Below, in pieces: positions 33,750-42,536 of a stretch of DNA of 48,581 nt; position 1 is the first letter of the stretch; each line of letters begins with the position of its first letter. Below the pieces are notes generated by a model that worked only from the letters and a program-made list of their open reading frames with translations, searched no databases and was not told the DNA's origin. The DNA is from Myxococcales bacterium (GTDB lineage: Bacteria > Myxococcota_A > Bradymonadia > Bradymonadales > Bradymonadaceae). The position numbers and the translations under genes are program-made. The DNA lies in contig SKON01000090.1 in the NCBI GenBank assembly GCA_007120035.1, positions 1 through 48,581 on the forward strand. Reading direction: 5' to 3'.

Positions 33750-34862
33750 CTAGAAGAGGAACTGGTACTGCAGGCGGATCTGGTCGGAGAAGGCGGTCCC
33801 GTCGGGGAGCTCGTGGGTCTGGCGGAGGGCCTCGAGGTGGAGTTTGGAGTCGTGGAGGCGGTGGAGGAAGGTCAGGCCCAGGACGCCTTCGGAGCGGAGC
33901 TCTTCGGTGCGGGAGAGGTCCGGTTGGGCCAGGGAGTACCGGGCGGCGATGAGGAGTCGCTCGGGGAGGAGGAGGGCGGCGAGGTGGGCGGTGAAGCCGG
34001 CGCCCTGGTAGGTGGACCACTCGGGGTCGGGGTCGTCGGGTTCGACGTCGGCGACGAAGAGGGCCATGTGGAGGGTGAACCGGTGGAGGTGGACCAGGAG
34101 GTCCGTGGTGGCTGCCGTGGTGTTGGCGGCTTCGGGGAAGCTTTCGTCCCAGAGGTACCACTGGCGAGCGCTGTTGCGGTGGGCGTAGTAGGCGCCGATG
34201 GCGAGGTTGATGTGGAGGTCTTCGCTGACCGTAAGAGGGGTCTCGTCGAGGAGGAGGTCACCGGTGATGGCGGCTACGCCGCGGCCGGAGACGAGGTGGC
34301 CCGTGGAGAGGGAGACCGGCTGGTTGATCCCCTGGCCGCTGAAGACGCCGACGCCGAGGTTGAACCGCTCGCCGAGGACGCCGTGGAACATCACGCCGAT
34401 GTCGCGGCCCGTGGGGGCCTCAAACGCGTTGTTGGCCGTGGAGCGCTCGACGAAGAGGTGGCGCGTCGGGGGGGCGTGGCGCTCCCAGTTGAAGGGGACC
34501 GTGAATTGGCCGGCCCGGAGGCGGAAGTTCTCCGTGAGGCGAAGGGATACCCAGCCATCGCGGAGTGTGGCCGTGCGGGAGAGGTCGGGCATCAGCCGGG
34601 TCTGGATCAGGCCGTCGTAGAAGGAGCCCCGGAGGTCCGGTTGGAGGCGGCGAAGGAAGAAAGAGCTGTGGTCCGGGGCGCCGTCGGGCATGGCGTAGAC
34701 GTACCGAAGCTGGAAGCGGCCCTGAAGGGTCAGGGAGTGCTGGCCGTCGTCGGTCTCGAGGGTGAAGCTGTCCTCGGCCGCCGCGGGGGCGCTGATGAGG
34801 AGGATCGCGACGAGGCTTGTGAGGCTTATGAGGCTCGCGACGAAGAAAGGGCGAAACATCAT
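33750..34862 (-). CDS. OprO/OprP-like phosphate-selective porin family protein
   Basis: The 370-residue outer-membrane protein has a signal peptide (SLISLTSLVAILLISAPAAAE). Its alternating strands fit the porin_O_P family: LQGRFQLRYVYAMPDG, FFLRRLQPDLRGSFYDG, then RLRAGQFTVPFNWE (the GQFKVPFxxE-like motif), NAFEAPTGRDIGVMFHG and the C-terminal LQYQFLF with Phe at the end. The family contains polyphosphate and phosphate channels; selectivity here is unknown. ATG 34862 overlaps the pyrD stop by ATGA, so translation is coupled. It ends the long minus-strand unit and is followed 12 nt later by the dispersed repeat. Confidence 0.87.
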   Translation of the reverse strand: MMFRPFFVASLISLTSLVAILLISAPAAAEDSFTLETDDGQHSLTLQGRFQLRYVYAMPDGAPDHSSFFLRRLQPDLRGSFYDGLIQTRLMPDLSRTATLRDGWVSLRLTENFRLRAGQFTVPFNWERHAPPTRHLFVERSTANNAFEAPTGRDIGVMFHGVLGERFNLGVGVFSGQGINQPVSLSTGHLVSGRGVAAITGDLLLDETPLTVSEDLHINLAIGAYYAHRNSARQWYLWDESFPEAANTTAATTDLLVHLHRFTLHMALFVADVEPDDPDPEWSTYQGAGFTAHLAALLLPERLLIAARYSLAQPDLSRTEELRSEGVLGLTFLHRLHDSKLHLEALRQTHELPDGTAFSDQIRLQYQFLF

Positions 34863-35929
34863 GGGGGGAGTCTCTGCTGAGTGTCCCGGTGCGCGATGGC
34901 ACGGGCGATATCCTTCATCAGGTGGGGGCCCTCGAAGATCATCCCGCTGATAAGTTGGAGGAGATCGGCGCCGGCGTCGAGTTTTTCCAGGGCGTCGTCG
35001 GCGGAGAGGATGCCGCCGCAGCCGATGATAGTGAAGTCCGGGCCCATGCGTTGTCGGGCGTGGCGGATCAGCTCCGTGGAGGGGTCGCGGCAGGGCTTTC
35101 CGCTGAGGCCGCCGCGGTACTCTTCGGGCGCCTCCTCGCGGTGGTCCAGGGTGTCGTAGTCCTTGTTGAGGTTGCCGATCACGACGCCCTGAAGTCCGAA
35201 CTCGTGGACGATGTCGAGGAGCTCGTCGAGGGCGTCGAGCTCGATGTTGATGGGGAGCTTGGCGTAGACCGGGCGGCCGGGATCGACGTCGGAGAGGGTG
35301 GCGAGTAGCTGTCGGAGGCGGCCGGGGTGGGTGAAGTTCTCGCCGCCGTAGACGTTGGGGCAGGAGATGTTGATGGTGTAGTAGTCGCCGAGATCGGCGG
35401 CGACGAGCTTCTTCAGAGAGGTGTGGTAGTCGTCGATGGCGCCTTCCAGCGTGGCGCAGCCCTCGTCGTTGGTCATGGCGATGCTGATGCCCAGGATGAG
35501 GCCCTTCTGAAGGGGCCGCTTTTGCAGGCGCTCGATGATCACGTCGACGCCTTCGTTCTTCAGGCCCTTGTAGACGATCAGGCTCTGGGAGCGGATGGCC
35601 CGGGTCATGCGGGGAGGCTCGTTGCCGGGGCAGGGCCGGGCCGTGACGGAGCCGACCTCGACGCCGCCGAAGGCGACGCTGTGGAGGATCTGGGTGAGGC
35701 GGGCGTTGTAGTCGAAGCCGGCGGCGAGGACGACGGGGTTGGTGTAGGTGATGCCGTCGACGGTGCGGGAGGCGTCGTGGCGAGCTCCGTAGAAGAGCCG
35801 GACCAGCCCACGGCCCGGGGCGAACCGGCCGCAGAGCTCGCCGACCCTCACGAAGAGGTGGTGAATGGCCTCGGGATCGAAGAGGAAGAGGACGGGCTTG
35901 AGGACTTTCTTGTAGAGGAAGCGGAGCAT
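34859..35929 (-). CDS. pyrD: Dihydroorotate dehydrogenase, quinone-like, with Cys active site
   Basis: The 356-residue FMN enzyme oxidises dihydroorotate to orotate in pyrimidine synthesis. Its N-terminal membrane-associating helices (RFLYKKVLKPVLFLFDPEAIHHLFVRVG) and NPVVLAAGFDYN and VGSVTARPCPGNEPPR are class-2 (quinone-linked) features. In the base-containing motif, however, it reads NISCPNVYGG (Cys190), whereas most class 2 enzymes have Ser here (NISSPN) and class 1 enzymes have Cys. The C-terminal GGLSGKPCRDPSTELIRH and IIGCGGILSADDA are normal. The enzyme is thus quinone-type in fold with a class-1-like catalytic residue. It is coupled to the porin (ATGA) and starts 16 nt after the oxidoreductase stop. 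Confidence 0.9.
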   Translation of the reverse strand: MLRFLYKKVLKPVLFLFDPEAIHHLFVRVGELCGRFAPGRGLVRLFYGARHDASRTVDGITYTNPVVLAAGFDYNARLTQILHSVAFGGVEVGSVTARPCPGNEPPRMTRAIRSQSLIVYKGLKNEGVDVIIERLQKRPLQKGLILGISIAMTNDEGCATLEGAIDDYHTSLKKLVAADLGDYYTINISCPNVYGGENFTHPGRLRQLLATLSDVDPGRPVYAKLPINIELDALDELLDIVHEFGLQGVVIGNLNKDYDTLDHREEAPEEYRGGLSGKPCRDPSTELIRHARQRMGPDFTIIGCGGILSADDALEKLDAGADLLQLISGMIFEGPHLMKDIARAIAHRDTQQRLPP

Positions 35930-35945
35930 TATCAGTCAGTGCGTG

Positions 35946-37468
35946 TCAGAGGTGAGAGAGGAGGAGCCGGGCGGCGTTGTGGCCCGAGGCGCCGATCACG
36001 CTGCCGGCGGGGTGGCAGCCGGCGCTGCAGGAGTAGACGCCGTCGATGGGGACCTGGTTGGGGAGGCGGTCGGCGAACCCGAAGGTGTTGTCCACGTGGT
36101 GGATGTGGCCGCGGTACATGCCGAAGTGGTCTTCGATGGCCCGGGGGTGGAGGGTGAAGGTGTCGACGACCAGGTCCGAGGTGCCCGGGGCGAACCGGTC
36201 GCAGATGGAGAGGAGGTGGTCGACGTAGGCGTCGGCTTCTCGATCCCAGGAGGAGCCCTCGATGGTGTAGGGCACCCACTGCACGAAGAGGGCCGAGTTG
36301 TGGTGTCCGGCGTCGTCCTGCAGGGAGGGGTCCACGGGGGTGTGGAAGTACCACTCAATGGGAAGTCGGGGAGGCGGCCCTCCTGGGCGTCTCGGAAGGC
36401 CCGGCGGAGGGCCTCGATGGGGTCCTCCTGGGGGAGGATGTGGATCGTGGTCGCGTGTTGGCCCCGGTCTTCGGGGAGGCAGGTGAACTTCGGGAGGCCC
36501 TTGAGGGCCAGGTTGACCTTGAGGGTGTGGCCGTCGCGGCGAAGGTCGTCGACCCGGGCTCTATAGGGTGCCGGGAGGTGGTCGCCGAGGAGGTCGGTCA
36601 TGGTAAAGGGGTCGGCGTTGAAGACCAGGGCGTCGCAGGGGTGGTGGGCGCCGTCGTCGGTGCGGACCCCGCAGACCCGGGCGCCGTCGAGGAGGACCTC
36701 GCGGACCGGGGAGCTCGTGGAGATCGTAGCGCCGGCGGCCGTGGCGGCCCGCTCCAGGAGGGACGTGAGGGTGCCCATGCCGCCGCGGAGGATCATCCAG
36801 GTGCCGTCGGCGCCGGGGAGGCGGCACATGTTGTGGATCAGGAAGTTCATGCCCGTGCCGGGGGTGTCCCAGCCGCCGGTGAGACCCGAGAAGCCGTCGG
36901 TGACGGCGTACATGGCCTTGAGGAGGTCGCTCTGAAAGCCGAACCGGTCGAGGTAATCAGCGGCGGTGCCACGGCAGAGGGCGACGAAGGTGTCGCGGAG
37001 CTCGGGCCGGAGGAAGGCGTCGGCGGTCTCCTCGATAGAGAGTGGCTGCTGCAGCCAGGTCGGTGCCAGATCCTCTCGGAGCATGGCGAGCTCCCGATGG
37101 AGGGCCTGGTCGGCCTCCCAATCACCGGGGGAGAAGAAGGAGAGGAACTGGCGTTTGACCTCGGCGCGGTCGCTGCCGAAGAGGAGGAATTCGTCGCCCA
37201 GAGTGGGGAGGAAGTAGTGGGGATCCCGGCGGAGGATGGGCAGGTCGAGGCCCAGGAGGTCGACGAGCTCCGGGGGCATCAGGCCCAGCAGATAAGCGCC
37301 GGTCGAGGCGCCGAGGCCCGGGGCGTTGGGGAAGGGGTGCTCCGTGCGGACCGCGCCGCCGAGGACGTCGCGGGCCTCCAGGACGTGGACGTCGAGGCCG
37401 GCCCGGGCAAGAAGGGTTGCTGCGACGAGGCCGTTGTGGCCGGCGCCGGCGATCACGACACGGGTCAT
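35946..37468 (-). pseudogene. FAD-dependent oxidoreductase (CrtI/PYROXD2-like), frameshifted
   Basis: Together the two frames encode about 507 residues with the dinucleotide motif VVIAGAGHNGLVAATLLA at the N-terminus, MNFLIHNMCRLPGADG, LRGGMGTLTSLLERAA and a C-terminal block of the form CSAGCHPAGSVIGASGHNAA, characteristic of phytoene-desaturase/PYROXD2-like flavoproteins. The N-terminal frame (from ATG 37468) is correct to about residue 365 (EGRLPDFP); the correct C-terminus is in another frame (HTPVDPSLQD...). Restoring one C in the CCC run at 36360-36362 (minus strand) would read PIEWYFHTPVD and join them. It may be a real mutation, a sequencing error, or rarely a programmed shift. The start shares TGATG with the upstream RPH-like gene. 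Confidence 0.82.
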
Positions 37469-40128
37469 CAGGTGCCTCCCGGGGTGGGTTCCTCGGTGGG
37501 ATCGTCCCGGACGTAGACGAGGCCCCGGTCGCCGTCGACGGTGATCCAGTCGCCGGTGGAGATGGTCTCCGTGGCCTGGCGAGCGTTGACGACGGCGGGG
37601 ATGCCGTACTCTCGGGCGACGATGCAGGAGTGGCTCAGGGGACCGCCGAGACACATCACGACGCCCGATGCGGCCAAAAAGAGGGGCGTCCACCCGACGT
37701 CGGTGTAGGGGGCGACGAGGATCTCGCCGGGGTGGATGCGGGCGTCCTCCGTGGTGGGGTCCAGGATCACGCGGGCCGGGCCGGAGACCCGGCCCGGGCT
37801 TCCCGGGAGGCCTCGGATCTCGACGAGGGAGCCCGACTCGTCGTGGATCACGCGGTCCGAGAGGGGGGAGTCTTCCTCAGCGACGATGGTGTTGCCCCGG
37901 AGGATGAAGGTGTCCGGGGGATCCGACTGAGAGCGGAAGTGGTCGAAGAGAGCCCGGCGGACCAGGACGAGGGTGGGGAAGTCCCGGGCCGTGGCGGGGT
38001 CGACGAGCCAGGCCTGGAGCTCCTCGCGGGTCAGGTAGAAGACGTCTTCGGCGTCGCGGAGGCATCCCGTCTCGTGGAGGCGGCGGCCGCACTCCAGGAA
38101 GAACCGGCGGTAGATCGAGAGGGAGTCGACGACCCGATCCCGCATGTATTCGCGGCGGCGGGCGTTGGAGCGGGTGAAGGAGAGGATGCCCTTGAAGAGG
38201 ACGCCCAGGCCGTCGGGGAGGGCGTCGTCGATGAATTTTCGGGCGCTCTTTTTGGTGCGTTTGCGGTCTCGTTGGACGTCGATGGAGCTCGGGAGGTGGG
38301 GGGCGAGGACGAAGGACCGGAGGACGTCGAAGAGGAAGCTCGAGTCCTCTCGCCAGCGGGGGGTGGCGAGCTCGGCCTCTCGGGGGGCCCGGTGTCCGTA
38401 GGTGGTGCGGAAGTCGTCGAGGAGCTCGAGGAACTCGGAGACCTCGGGGTGGTGGCCCTCGGCGATGAGGGCGTCCAGGGTGGAGTCGCTGTCGTTGTCG
38501 GTGAGGATCCGGCGAAGGCGGATGGAGCGGCGGATCATCCGGCCCATCTCGAGGAGCGCCAGGCCCGGCTCGGCGCTCTTGACGTCGAGGCCGCTGATGA
38601 GCTCCTGCTCGCGGCGGGGGGCCTCTTCGCCTCCGAGGATTCGGAGGAACTCGGCGGTGACGACGTAGCTCATGAGGAAGTTCGAGCTCGTGGTGAGCAT
38701 GATCAGGCCCGTGCGATCGAAGAGGCCGTCCAGGCGAAGGAGCTCGTCGATCAGGTCCTCCCGGGAGAGAACCGTGAGGTCTCGGTCGAGGAAGTCTCGG
38801 ACCTTGCTGGTGAAGTACTTGCCCCAGAGGGGGGCGATCAGGGGCATGGAGATCTGGGCGCCCAGGACCCGGGGGATCGTCATGGGGAGCCGTTTGAAGA
38901 AGCCCCGGCGGGAGCGGTGCTCGTAGATGTCGCGGACCAGGTCGACGCCGCCGCCGCCGGCCATGGAGAAGAGGCGCTCCGGTTTGAAGAGGGGCTGGCC
39001 GCTGGCGATGCTCATGAACTGGGAGAGGTTCAAGTAGATGCGGCCGCGGAAGGAGCGGACGAGCTCGGCGTCGTCGGGGACGGTGAGGCCCAGGGTGCCG
39101 AAAGCCTGCTCGAAGCCCTGGCGGCTGAAGTCCTCGATGATGCTCCAGGTCATGGGGGTGGCAACGCCGGGGAGGGCTTCGCCGACGTTGGTGTTGGTCC
39201 AGACCGTCTGGAGGGGATCGTCCATGGCGTCTGTGGTGATCGGGCGATCCTGGAGGAGGACCAGGCGGGGCTGGGAGGGGTGGTCGTGGTGGAGGACGTA
39301 GGCCCACTCCAGGTCGCGGTGGGGGCCGAGGGTGTCCTCGGCGGCCCGGGCCAGGGAGGTGAGCTCTCGGAGTTGGACGTCCGAGAGGAGGGGGATCTTG
39401 CGATCCGTGACCTGCCGCAGGACGTACCCGGAGTGCTTGTCCAGATAGTGTGTCTCGCCGCCGCGGCCGGCGACGACGACCTCGCCGGTGCCCCGGGCAG
39501 CGCTGACGACGACCTCGGAGGCGTCGTCCGTGAGGGGGTTGGTGGTGAAGAGGACGCCGGCGACCTCGGGGTCGAGCATCTCCTGGACGAGGACCGCCAT
39601 GGGGGGCAGGGTGATGGAGACCCGGTCCTGGGCGCGGTAGAGGAGGCTCTCGAGCTGGAAGTGGCTGGCCCAGACGGCGCGGAGGGCGTCGAAGAGGGCG
39701 TCGGGGCTGTCGACGTCGAGGACCGTGGTGGCCTGCCCGGCGTAGCTCCGGGACTCGCCGTCTTCGTCGACGGCGGAAGACCGGACCGCCCATCGGCCGG
39801 CGCCGATGAAGTCCATCTGGGCGGTGATCTCCTCGCGGAGGACCCGGGGGAGTTCGGCCTTGAGCAAGCGGTCTCGGAGATCCTCGAGGGAGGTGGCCGA
39901 GAGGGTGAGGTGATGCAGGACGTGCTGGAAGGTCTCGGTGGTGACGCAAAACCCGCGGGGGGTGGTGAAGCCCGAGGAGAGGAGGCGGCTGAGGCCGGCG
40001 GCCTTGCCGCCCACGAGGTCGCGGTCGAGGTCGGGCTGCAGGCGCAGCGTCCACCGAGCCGGCGCCGGGGGCGGCTGCAGCTCGGGGGCGGCGCGGAGGT
40101 CGCGGGTGGGCTCAGCGGATCTCGTCAT
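37468..40128 (-). CDS. Rifampin-phosphotransferase/PEP-synthase-like phosphotransferase
   Basis: The 886-residue protein has the three-domain order of rifampin phosphotransferase (RPH). First comes an ATP-grasp pyruvate/phosphate-dikinase N domain with GGKAAGLSRL, VRSSAVDED and VLVQEMLDPEVAGVLFT (30-320). Next is a large middle domain beginning with NTNVGEALPGVATPMTWS (about 340-770). Last is a swivelling His domain with catalytic His833 in GGPLSHSCIVAREYGIP. PPDK and PEP synthase share domains 1 and 3, but the middle domain is RPH-like. It could phosphorylate an antibiotic or an endogenous metabolite with ATP, giving AMP and phosphate; the substrate is unknown. It overlaps cutA by 17 nt and the FAD gene by one base. 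Confidence 0.85.
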   Translation of the reverse strand: MTRSAEPTRDLRAAPELQPPPAPARWTLRLQPDLDRDLVGGKAAGLSRLLSSGFTTPRGFCVTTETFQHVLHHLTLSATSLEDLRDRLLKAELPRVLREEITAQMDFIGAGRWAVRSSAVDEDGESRSYAGQATTVLDVDSPDALFDALRAVWASHFQLESLLYRAQDRVSITLPPMAVLVQEMLDPEVAGVLFTTNPLTDDASEVVVSAARGTGEVVVAGRGGETHYLDKHSGYVLRQVTDRKIPLLSDVQLRELTSLARAAEDTLGPHRDLEWAYVLHHDHPSQPRLVLLQDRPITTDAMDDPLQTVWTNTNVGEALPGVATPMTWSIIEDFSRQGFEQAFGTLGLTVPDDAELVRSFRGRIYLNLSQFMSIASGQPLFKPERLFSMAGGGGVDLVRDIYEHRSRRGFFKRLPMTIPRVLGAQISMPLIAPLWGKYFTSKVRDFLDRDLTVLSREDLIDELLRLDGLFDRTGLIMLTTSSNFLMSYVVTAEFLRILGGEEAPRREQELISGLDVKSAEPGLALLEMGRMIRRSIRLRRILTDNDSDSTLDALIAEGHHPEVSEFLELLDDFRTTYGHRAPREAELATPRWREDSSFLFDVLRSFVLAPHLPSSIDVQRDRKRTKKSARKFIDDALPDGLGVLFKGILSFTRSNARRREYMRDRVVDSLSIYRRFFLECGRRLHETGCLRDAEDVFYLTREELQAWLVDPATARDFPTLVLVRRALFDHFRSQSDPPDTFILRGNTIVAEEDSPLSDRVIHDESGSLVEIRGLPGSPGRVSGPARVILDPTTEDARIHPGEILVAPYTDVGWTPLFLAASGVVMCLGGPLSHSCIVAREYGIPAVVNARQATETISTGDWITVDGDRGLVYVRDDPTEEPTPGGT

Positions 40129-40426
40129 GGACCCACTCGGCGTACGCCTGAGAGACCTCCGCGGTGTCGAGCCCGAGGATCTCGGGCACGTCGTAGGAGT
40201 GGAGCTCGGCGAGGCGGTTCATGAGCTCCTCGGAGCGATCGGGGCTGGTCTTGATAAGAAGCGTGGTCTCCATGTCTTCGCAGATCTTCCCCTCCCAGCG
40301 GTAGACGCTCTGGACGTTGGGGATCAGGTTGACGCAGGCCGCCAGGCGCTCCGTCACCAGGGCTCGGGCCAGGGCGGGGGCCTCTTCTTGCGAGCAGTTG
40401 CAGAAGAAGACGCGGAGAGCGGTCAT
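40112..40426 (-). CDS. cutA: Divalent-cation tolerance protein CutA
   Basis: The 104-residue trimer-forming protein has the family's marks: FFCNCSQEEA at the N-terminus, LVTERLAACVNLIPNVQSVYRWEGKI and the LLIKTSPDRSEELMNRLAELHSYDVPEI block. It begins at ATG 40426, overlapping the TetR stop by ATGA, and ends inside the start of the RPH-like gene. CutA is widespread and is linked to copper/divalent cation tolerance in some bacteria; its precise role remains uncertain. Here it is embedded in an operon with a TetR regulator. Confidence 0.95.
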   Translation of the reverse strand: MTALRVFFCNCSQEEAPALARALVTERLAACVNLIPNVQSVYRWEGKICEDMETTLLIKTSPDRSEELMNRLAELHSYDVPEILGLDTAEVSQAYAEWVHDEIR

Positions 40427-41058
40427 GAGGACTCCTCGTCGAGGGAGAGGGTGCCGGCCATGTACTGGAAGATCAGGTGGTCGACGATCTCCTCGGGCTC
40501 GGCCTCCCCGAGGGTGTCGTAGACGATGCGCTCCATGATGACTCGCTCGACCATCCCGACGGTCATGGTGGCCAGGATCCGGAAGTTCATCTCCGCGATC
40601 AGGCCCCGGCGGTGGAGGATAGCATTGAAGTCGGTGAGCATGGCCAGGAGGGTGTCGTAGGTGTGGCGGACGAGCTCGTTGAACTCGGGGGCGACGGCGA
40701 GGCTCTCTCGGAAGAAGATGGCCGTCATCTGCTGATTGTCGAGGAGGACCCGGGTGAGGAGGAGGCCGACGCGGCGAAGCTCGGACTCCAGGATGTCCCG
40801 GGAGTCGATCTCGGCGGGCTCCCAACTGGCCACGGTGGTGACGACGAGCTCGAGGAAGTCGCTGACGAGCTCGCCGAAGAGCTGCTGCTTGCCCTCGAAG
40901 TAGAGGTAGAAGGTGCCCTGGGCGACGCCGACGCGCTTGACGATCTGGGAGACCTTGGCGGCGTGGTAGCCGTGCTCGTAGAAGACCTCGATGGCGGCGT
41001 TCTTGAGAGCTTCCTCGCGACGATCGCGGCGGGTTTTTCGTCGTTGCTGTGCGGACAT
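40423..41058 (-). CDS. TetR/AcrR family transcriptional regulator
   Basis: The 211-residue protein has an N-terminal TetR helix-turn-helix (about residues 13-60) with the family signature VGVAQGTFYLYFEGKQQLF, and a variable ligand-binding C-terminal domain (ILATMTVGMVERVIMERIV). It is the second gene of the minus-strand run, 27 nt after the NPP gene, and it overlaps cutA by four nt, so it likely regulates its own operon. The inducer is unknown; a membrane-active or aromatic substrate of the RPH or FAD enzymes is a guess only. Confidence 0.93.
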   Translation of the reverse strand: MSAQQRRKTRRDRREEALKNAAIEVFYEHGYHAAKVSQIVKRVGVAQGTFYLYFEGKQQLFGELVSDFLELVVTTVASWEPAEIDSRDILESELRRVGLLLTRVLLDNQQMTAIFFRESLAVAPEFNELVRHTYDTLLAMLTDFNAILHRRGLIAEMNFRILATMTVGMVERVIMERIVYDTLGEAEPEEIVDHLIFQYMAGTLSLDEESS

Positions 41059-41085
41059 GCCCCGTCCTTTTTCCTGGCTGGGGGC

Positions 41086-42429
41086 TCAGAAGTCGCGGAG
41101 GACCTGTGAGCCGATACGTTCCAGGGAACCATCGTTATCAGCCGGATCGACTCCCAGCAAGTGAACCATGAGTTCGTAGAGGTCGACGAGCTCCAGGGTG
41201 GGGGCTCGGTGATCCTGGCGGAAGTCGGGGCCAGCGGCCAGGAAGAAGCCACGCATCTCGGGATACTCGGGGTCGAAGCCGTGGCTTGCGGCCATGAGGC
41301 CCGTGGAGTTGAAGTACTGAGTCGAGGTGATGGTGTAGGGCATGTCGGCGATCATCACGATCTCCGGCAGGCGTCGGTGCCGGAGGTGGTAGTGCTCGGG
41401 GAGATCGTCGCGGCGGAAGACCTGATAGTGGTCTCGCCATTGTTGGTGTTCGTCGAGCTGATGAAAGATCAGGTCGGCGAAGCCCGCCCGGGGGCTGAGC
41501 ATGGCGACAGGGGTCCAATCGACGACGAAGACGTCCTGCAGGTCGATGATCTGGTCGAGGAAGATCACCTTGTCGGGGTCGAGCTCGACCATGCCGTGGT
41601 CGGAGACGATGAGGAGGTTGATGTCGGGCCAGATGCCCGCGTCTTCGAGGCCGTCGATCAATCGACCGAGCTGGGCGTCCATGTCGGCGACGGCGTTTGC
41701 TACCTGTTGAGAGCGGGGCCCATGGGAGTGGCCGGCGCCGTCGGGACGGGAGAAGTAGAGAGTGGCGAAGTGGGTGGGATCTTCGTCGTCGGTGAGCCAC
41801 TGCAGGACCTGGTCGACGCGGTTGGAGTGGGGGATGGCGGAGTTATAGGCCACGTGGTTGGTAGGCCGGTAGCCGCCGACCTCGGCCTCGGAGCCGACCC
41901 AGAAGAAGGTGGAGGCCTTCAGGCCGGCCTTCTCGGCGGTGACCCAGATGGGCTCGCCACCCCACCAATGAGACTGCTCTTGGGAGTCGGCGTCGAACAT
42001 TCGGAGGGTCTCGCCGCGGTCCGGATCGTAGACGGTGTTGCTGATGATGCCGTGGTTCTCCGGGTAGAGACCGGTGACGATGCTGTAGAGGTTGGGGAAG
42101 GTCTTGGTGGGGAAGACGGGCTTCAGGGATTCGGCGAGGACCCCGGCTTCGATGAGGCGGTCGAAGTTGGGGGTGGAGCCGTAGTCTTCACCGAGGTACT
42201 CCGGTTTGAAGCCGTCCATGCCGATGAGGAGGACCGGGTACCGCGGCTCCACCTCGGCGTGGTTGTCGGCGTTGCTGGCAGCGTCGGAGTCGGGGTTGTC
42301 GGCGTCGGAGTCGGGGCCGCCGTTGAGGTTGGGGATCTCCGGGTCCGGTGTGTCGTTCTGGGCCGGCTCGGGGGCGCAGGCGAAGAGCAGTAGGGGGAGG
42401 GTGAGGAGGAGTGTGGGGAGATGTTTCAT
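41086..42429 (-). CDS. Nucleotide pyrophosphatase/phosphodiesterase-family lipoprotein
   Basis: The 447-residue enzyme has a lipoprotein signal (LLLTLPLLLFAC, Cys18) and an acidic linker. The alkaline-phosphatase superfamily site is complete: GMDG with Asp72, PTKTFPN with nucleophile Thr110, SDHGM, and a final ASHGFDP. These match ectonucleotide pyrophosphatase/phosphodiesterases, which split nucleoside triphosphates or phosphodiesters outside the cell with two zinc ions. Placement at the start of a TetR/CutA/RPH/FAD/PyrD/porin unit suggests extracellular phosphate or nucleotide acquisition. The upstream 291 nt are a large palindromic repeat. Confidence 0.9.
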   Translation of the reverse strand: MKHLPTLLLTLPLLLFACAPEPAQNDTPDPEIPNLNGGPDSDADNPDSDAASNADNHAEVEPRYPVLLIGMDGFKPEYLGEDYGSTPNFDRLIEAGVLAESLKPVFPTKTFPNLYSIVTGLYPENHGIISNTVYDPDRGETLRMFDADSQEQSHWWGGEPIWVTAEKAGLKASTFFWVGSEAEVGGYRPTNHVAYNSAIPHSNRVDQVLQWLTDDEDPTHFATLYFSRPDGAGHSHGPRSQQVANAVADMDAQLGRLIDGLEDAGIWPDINLLIVSDHGMVELDPDKVIFLDQIIDLQDVFVVDWTPVAMLSPRAGFADLIFHQLDEHQQWRDHYQVFRRDDLPEHYHLRHRRLPEIVMIADMPYTITSTQYFNSTGLMAASHGFDPEYPEMRGFFLAAGPDFRQDHRAPTLELVDLYELMVHLLGVDPADNDGSLERIGSQVLRDF

Positions 42430-42536
42430 GGGGGTAGTGTGCGGAATTGGCGGGGGGGATGCAAGGTGCTCTGGGTTGCGGCGGTGGTTTCCGGACGGAG
42501 TTCAGCACCCTGGCGGGTTGGTTGGTTGCGTTGTTG

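Noticed and set aside
35996..36365. Continuous 565-residue version of the FAD oxidoreductase
   Set aside because: Its last ~120 residues are Thr/Pro/Ser-rich out-of-frame translation; the family C-terminus lies in a different frame at 35946-36335.
37417..40224. Long plus-strand frame antisense to the RPH-like gene
   Set aside because: Typical GC-rich shadow with Glu/Gly/Val-rich low-complexity translation.
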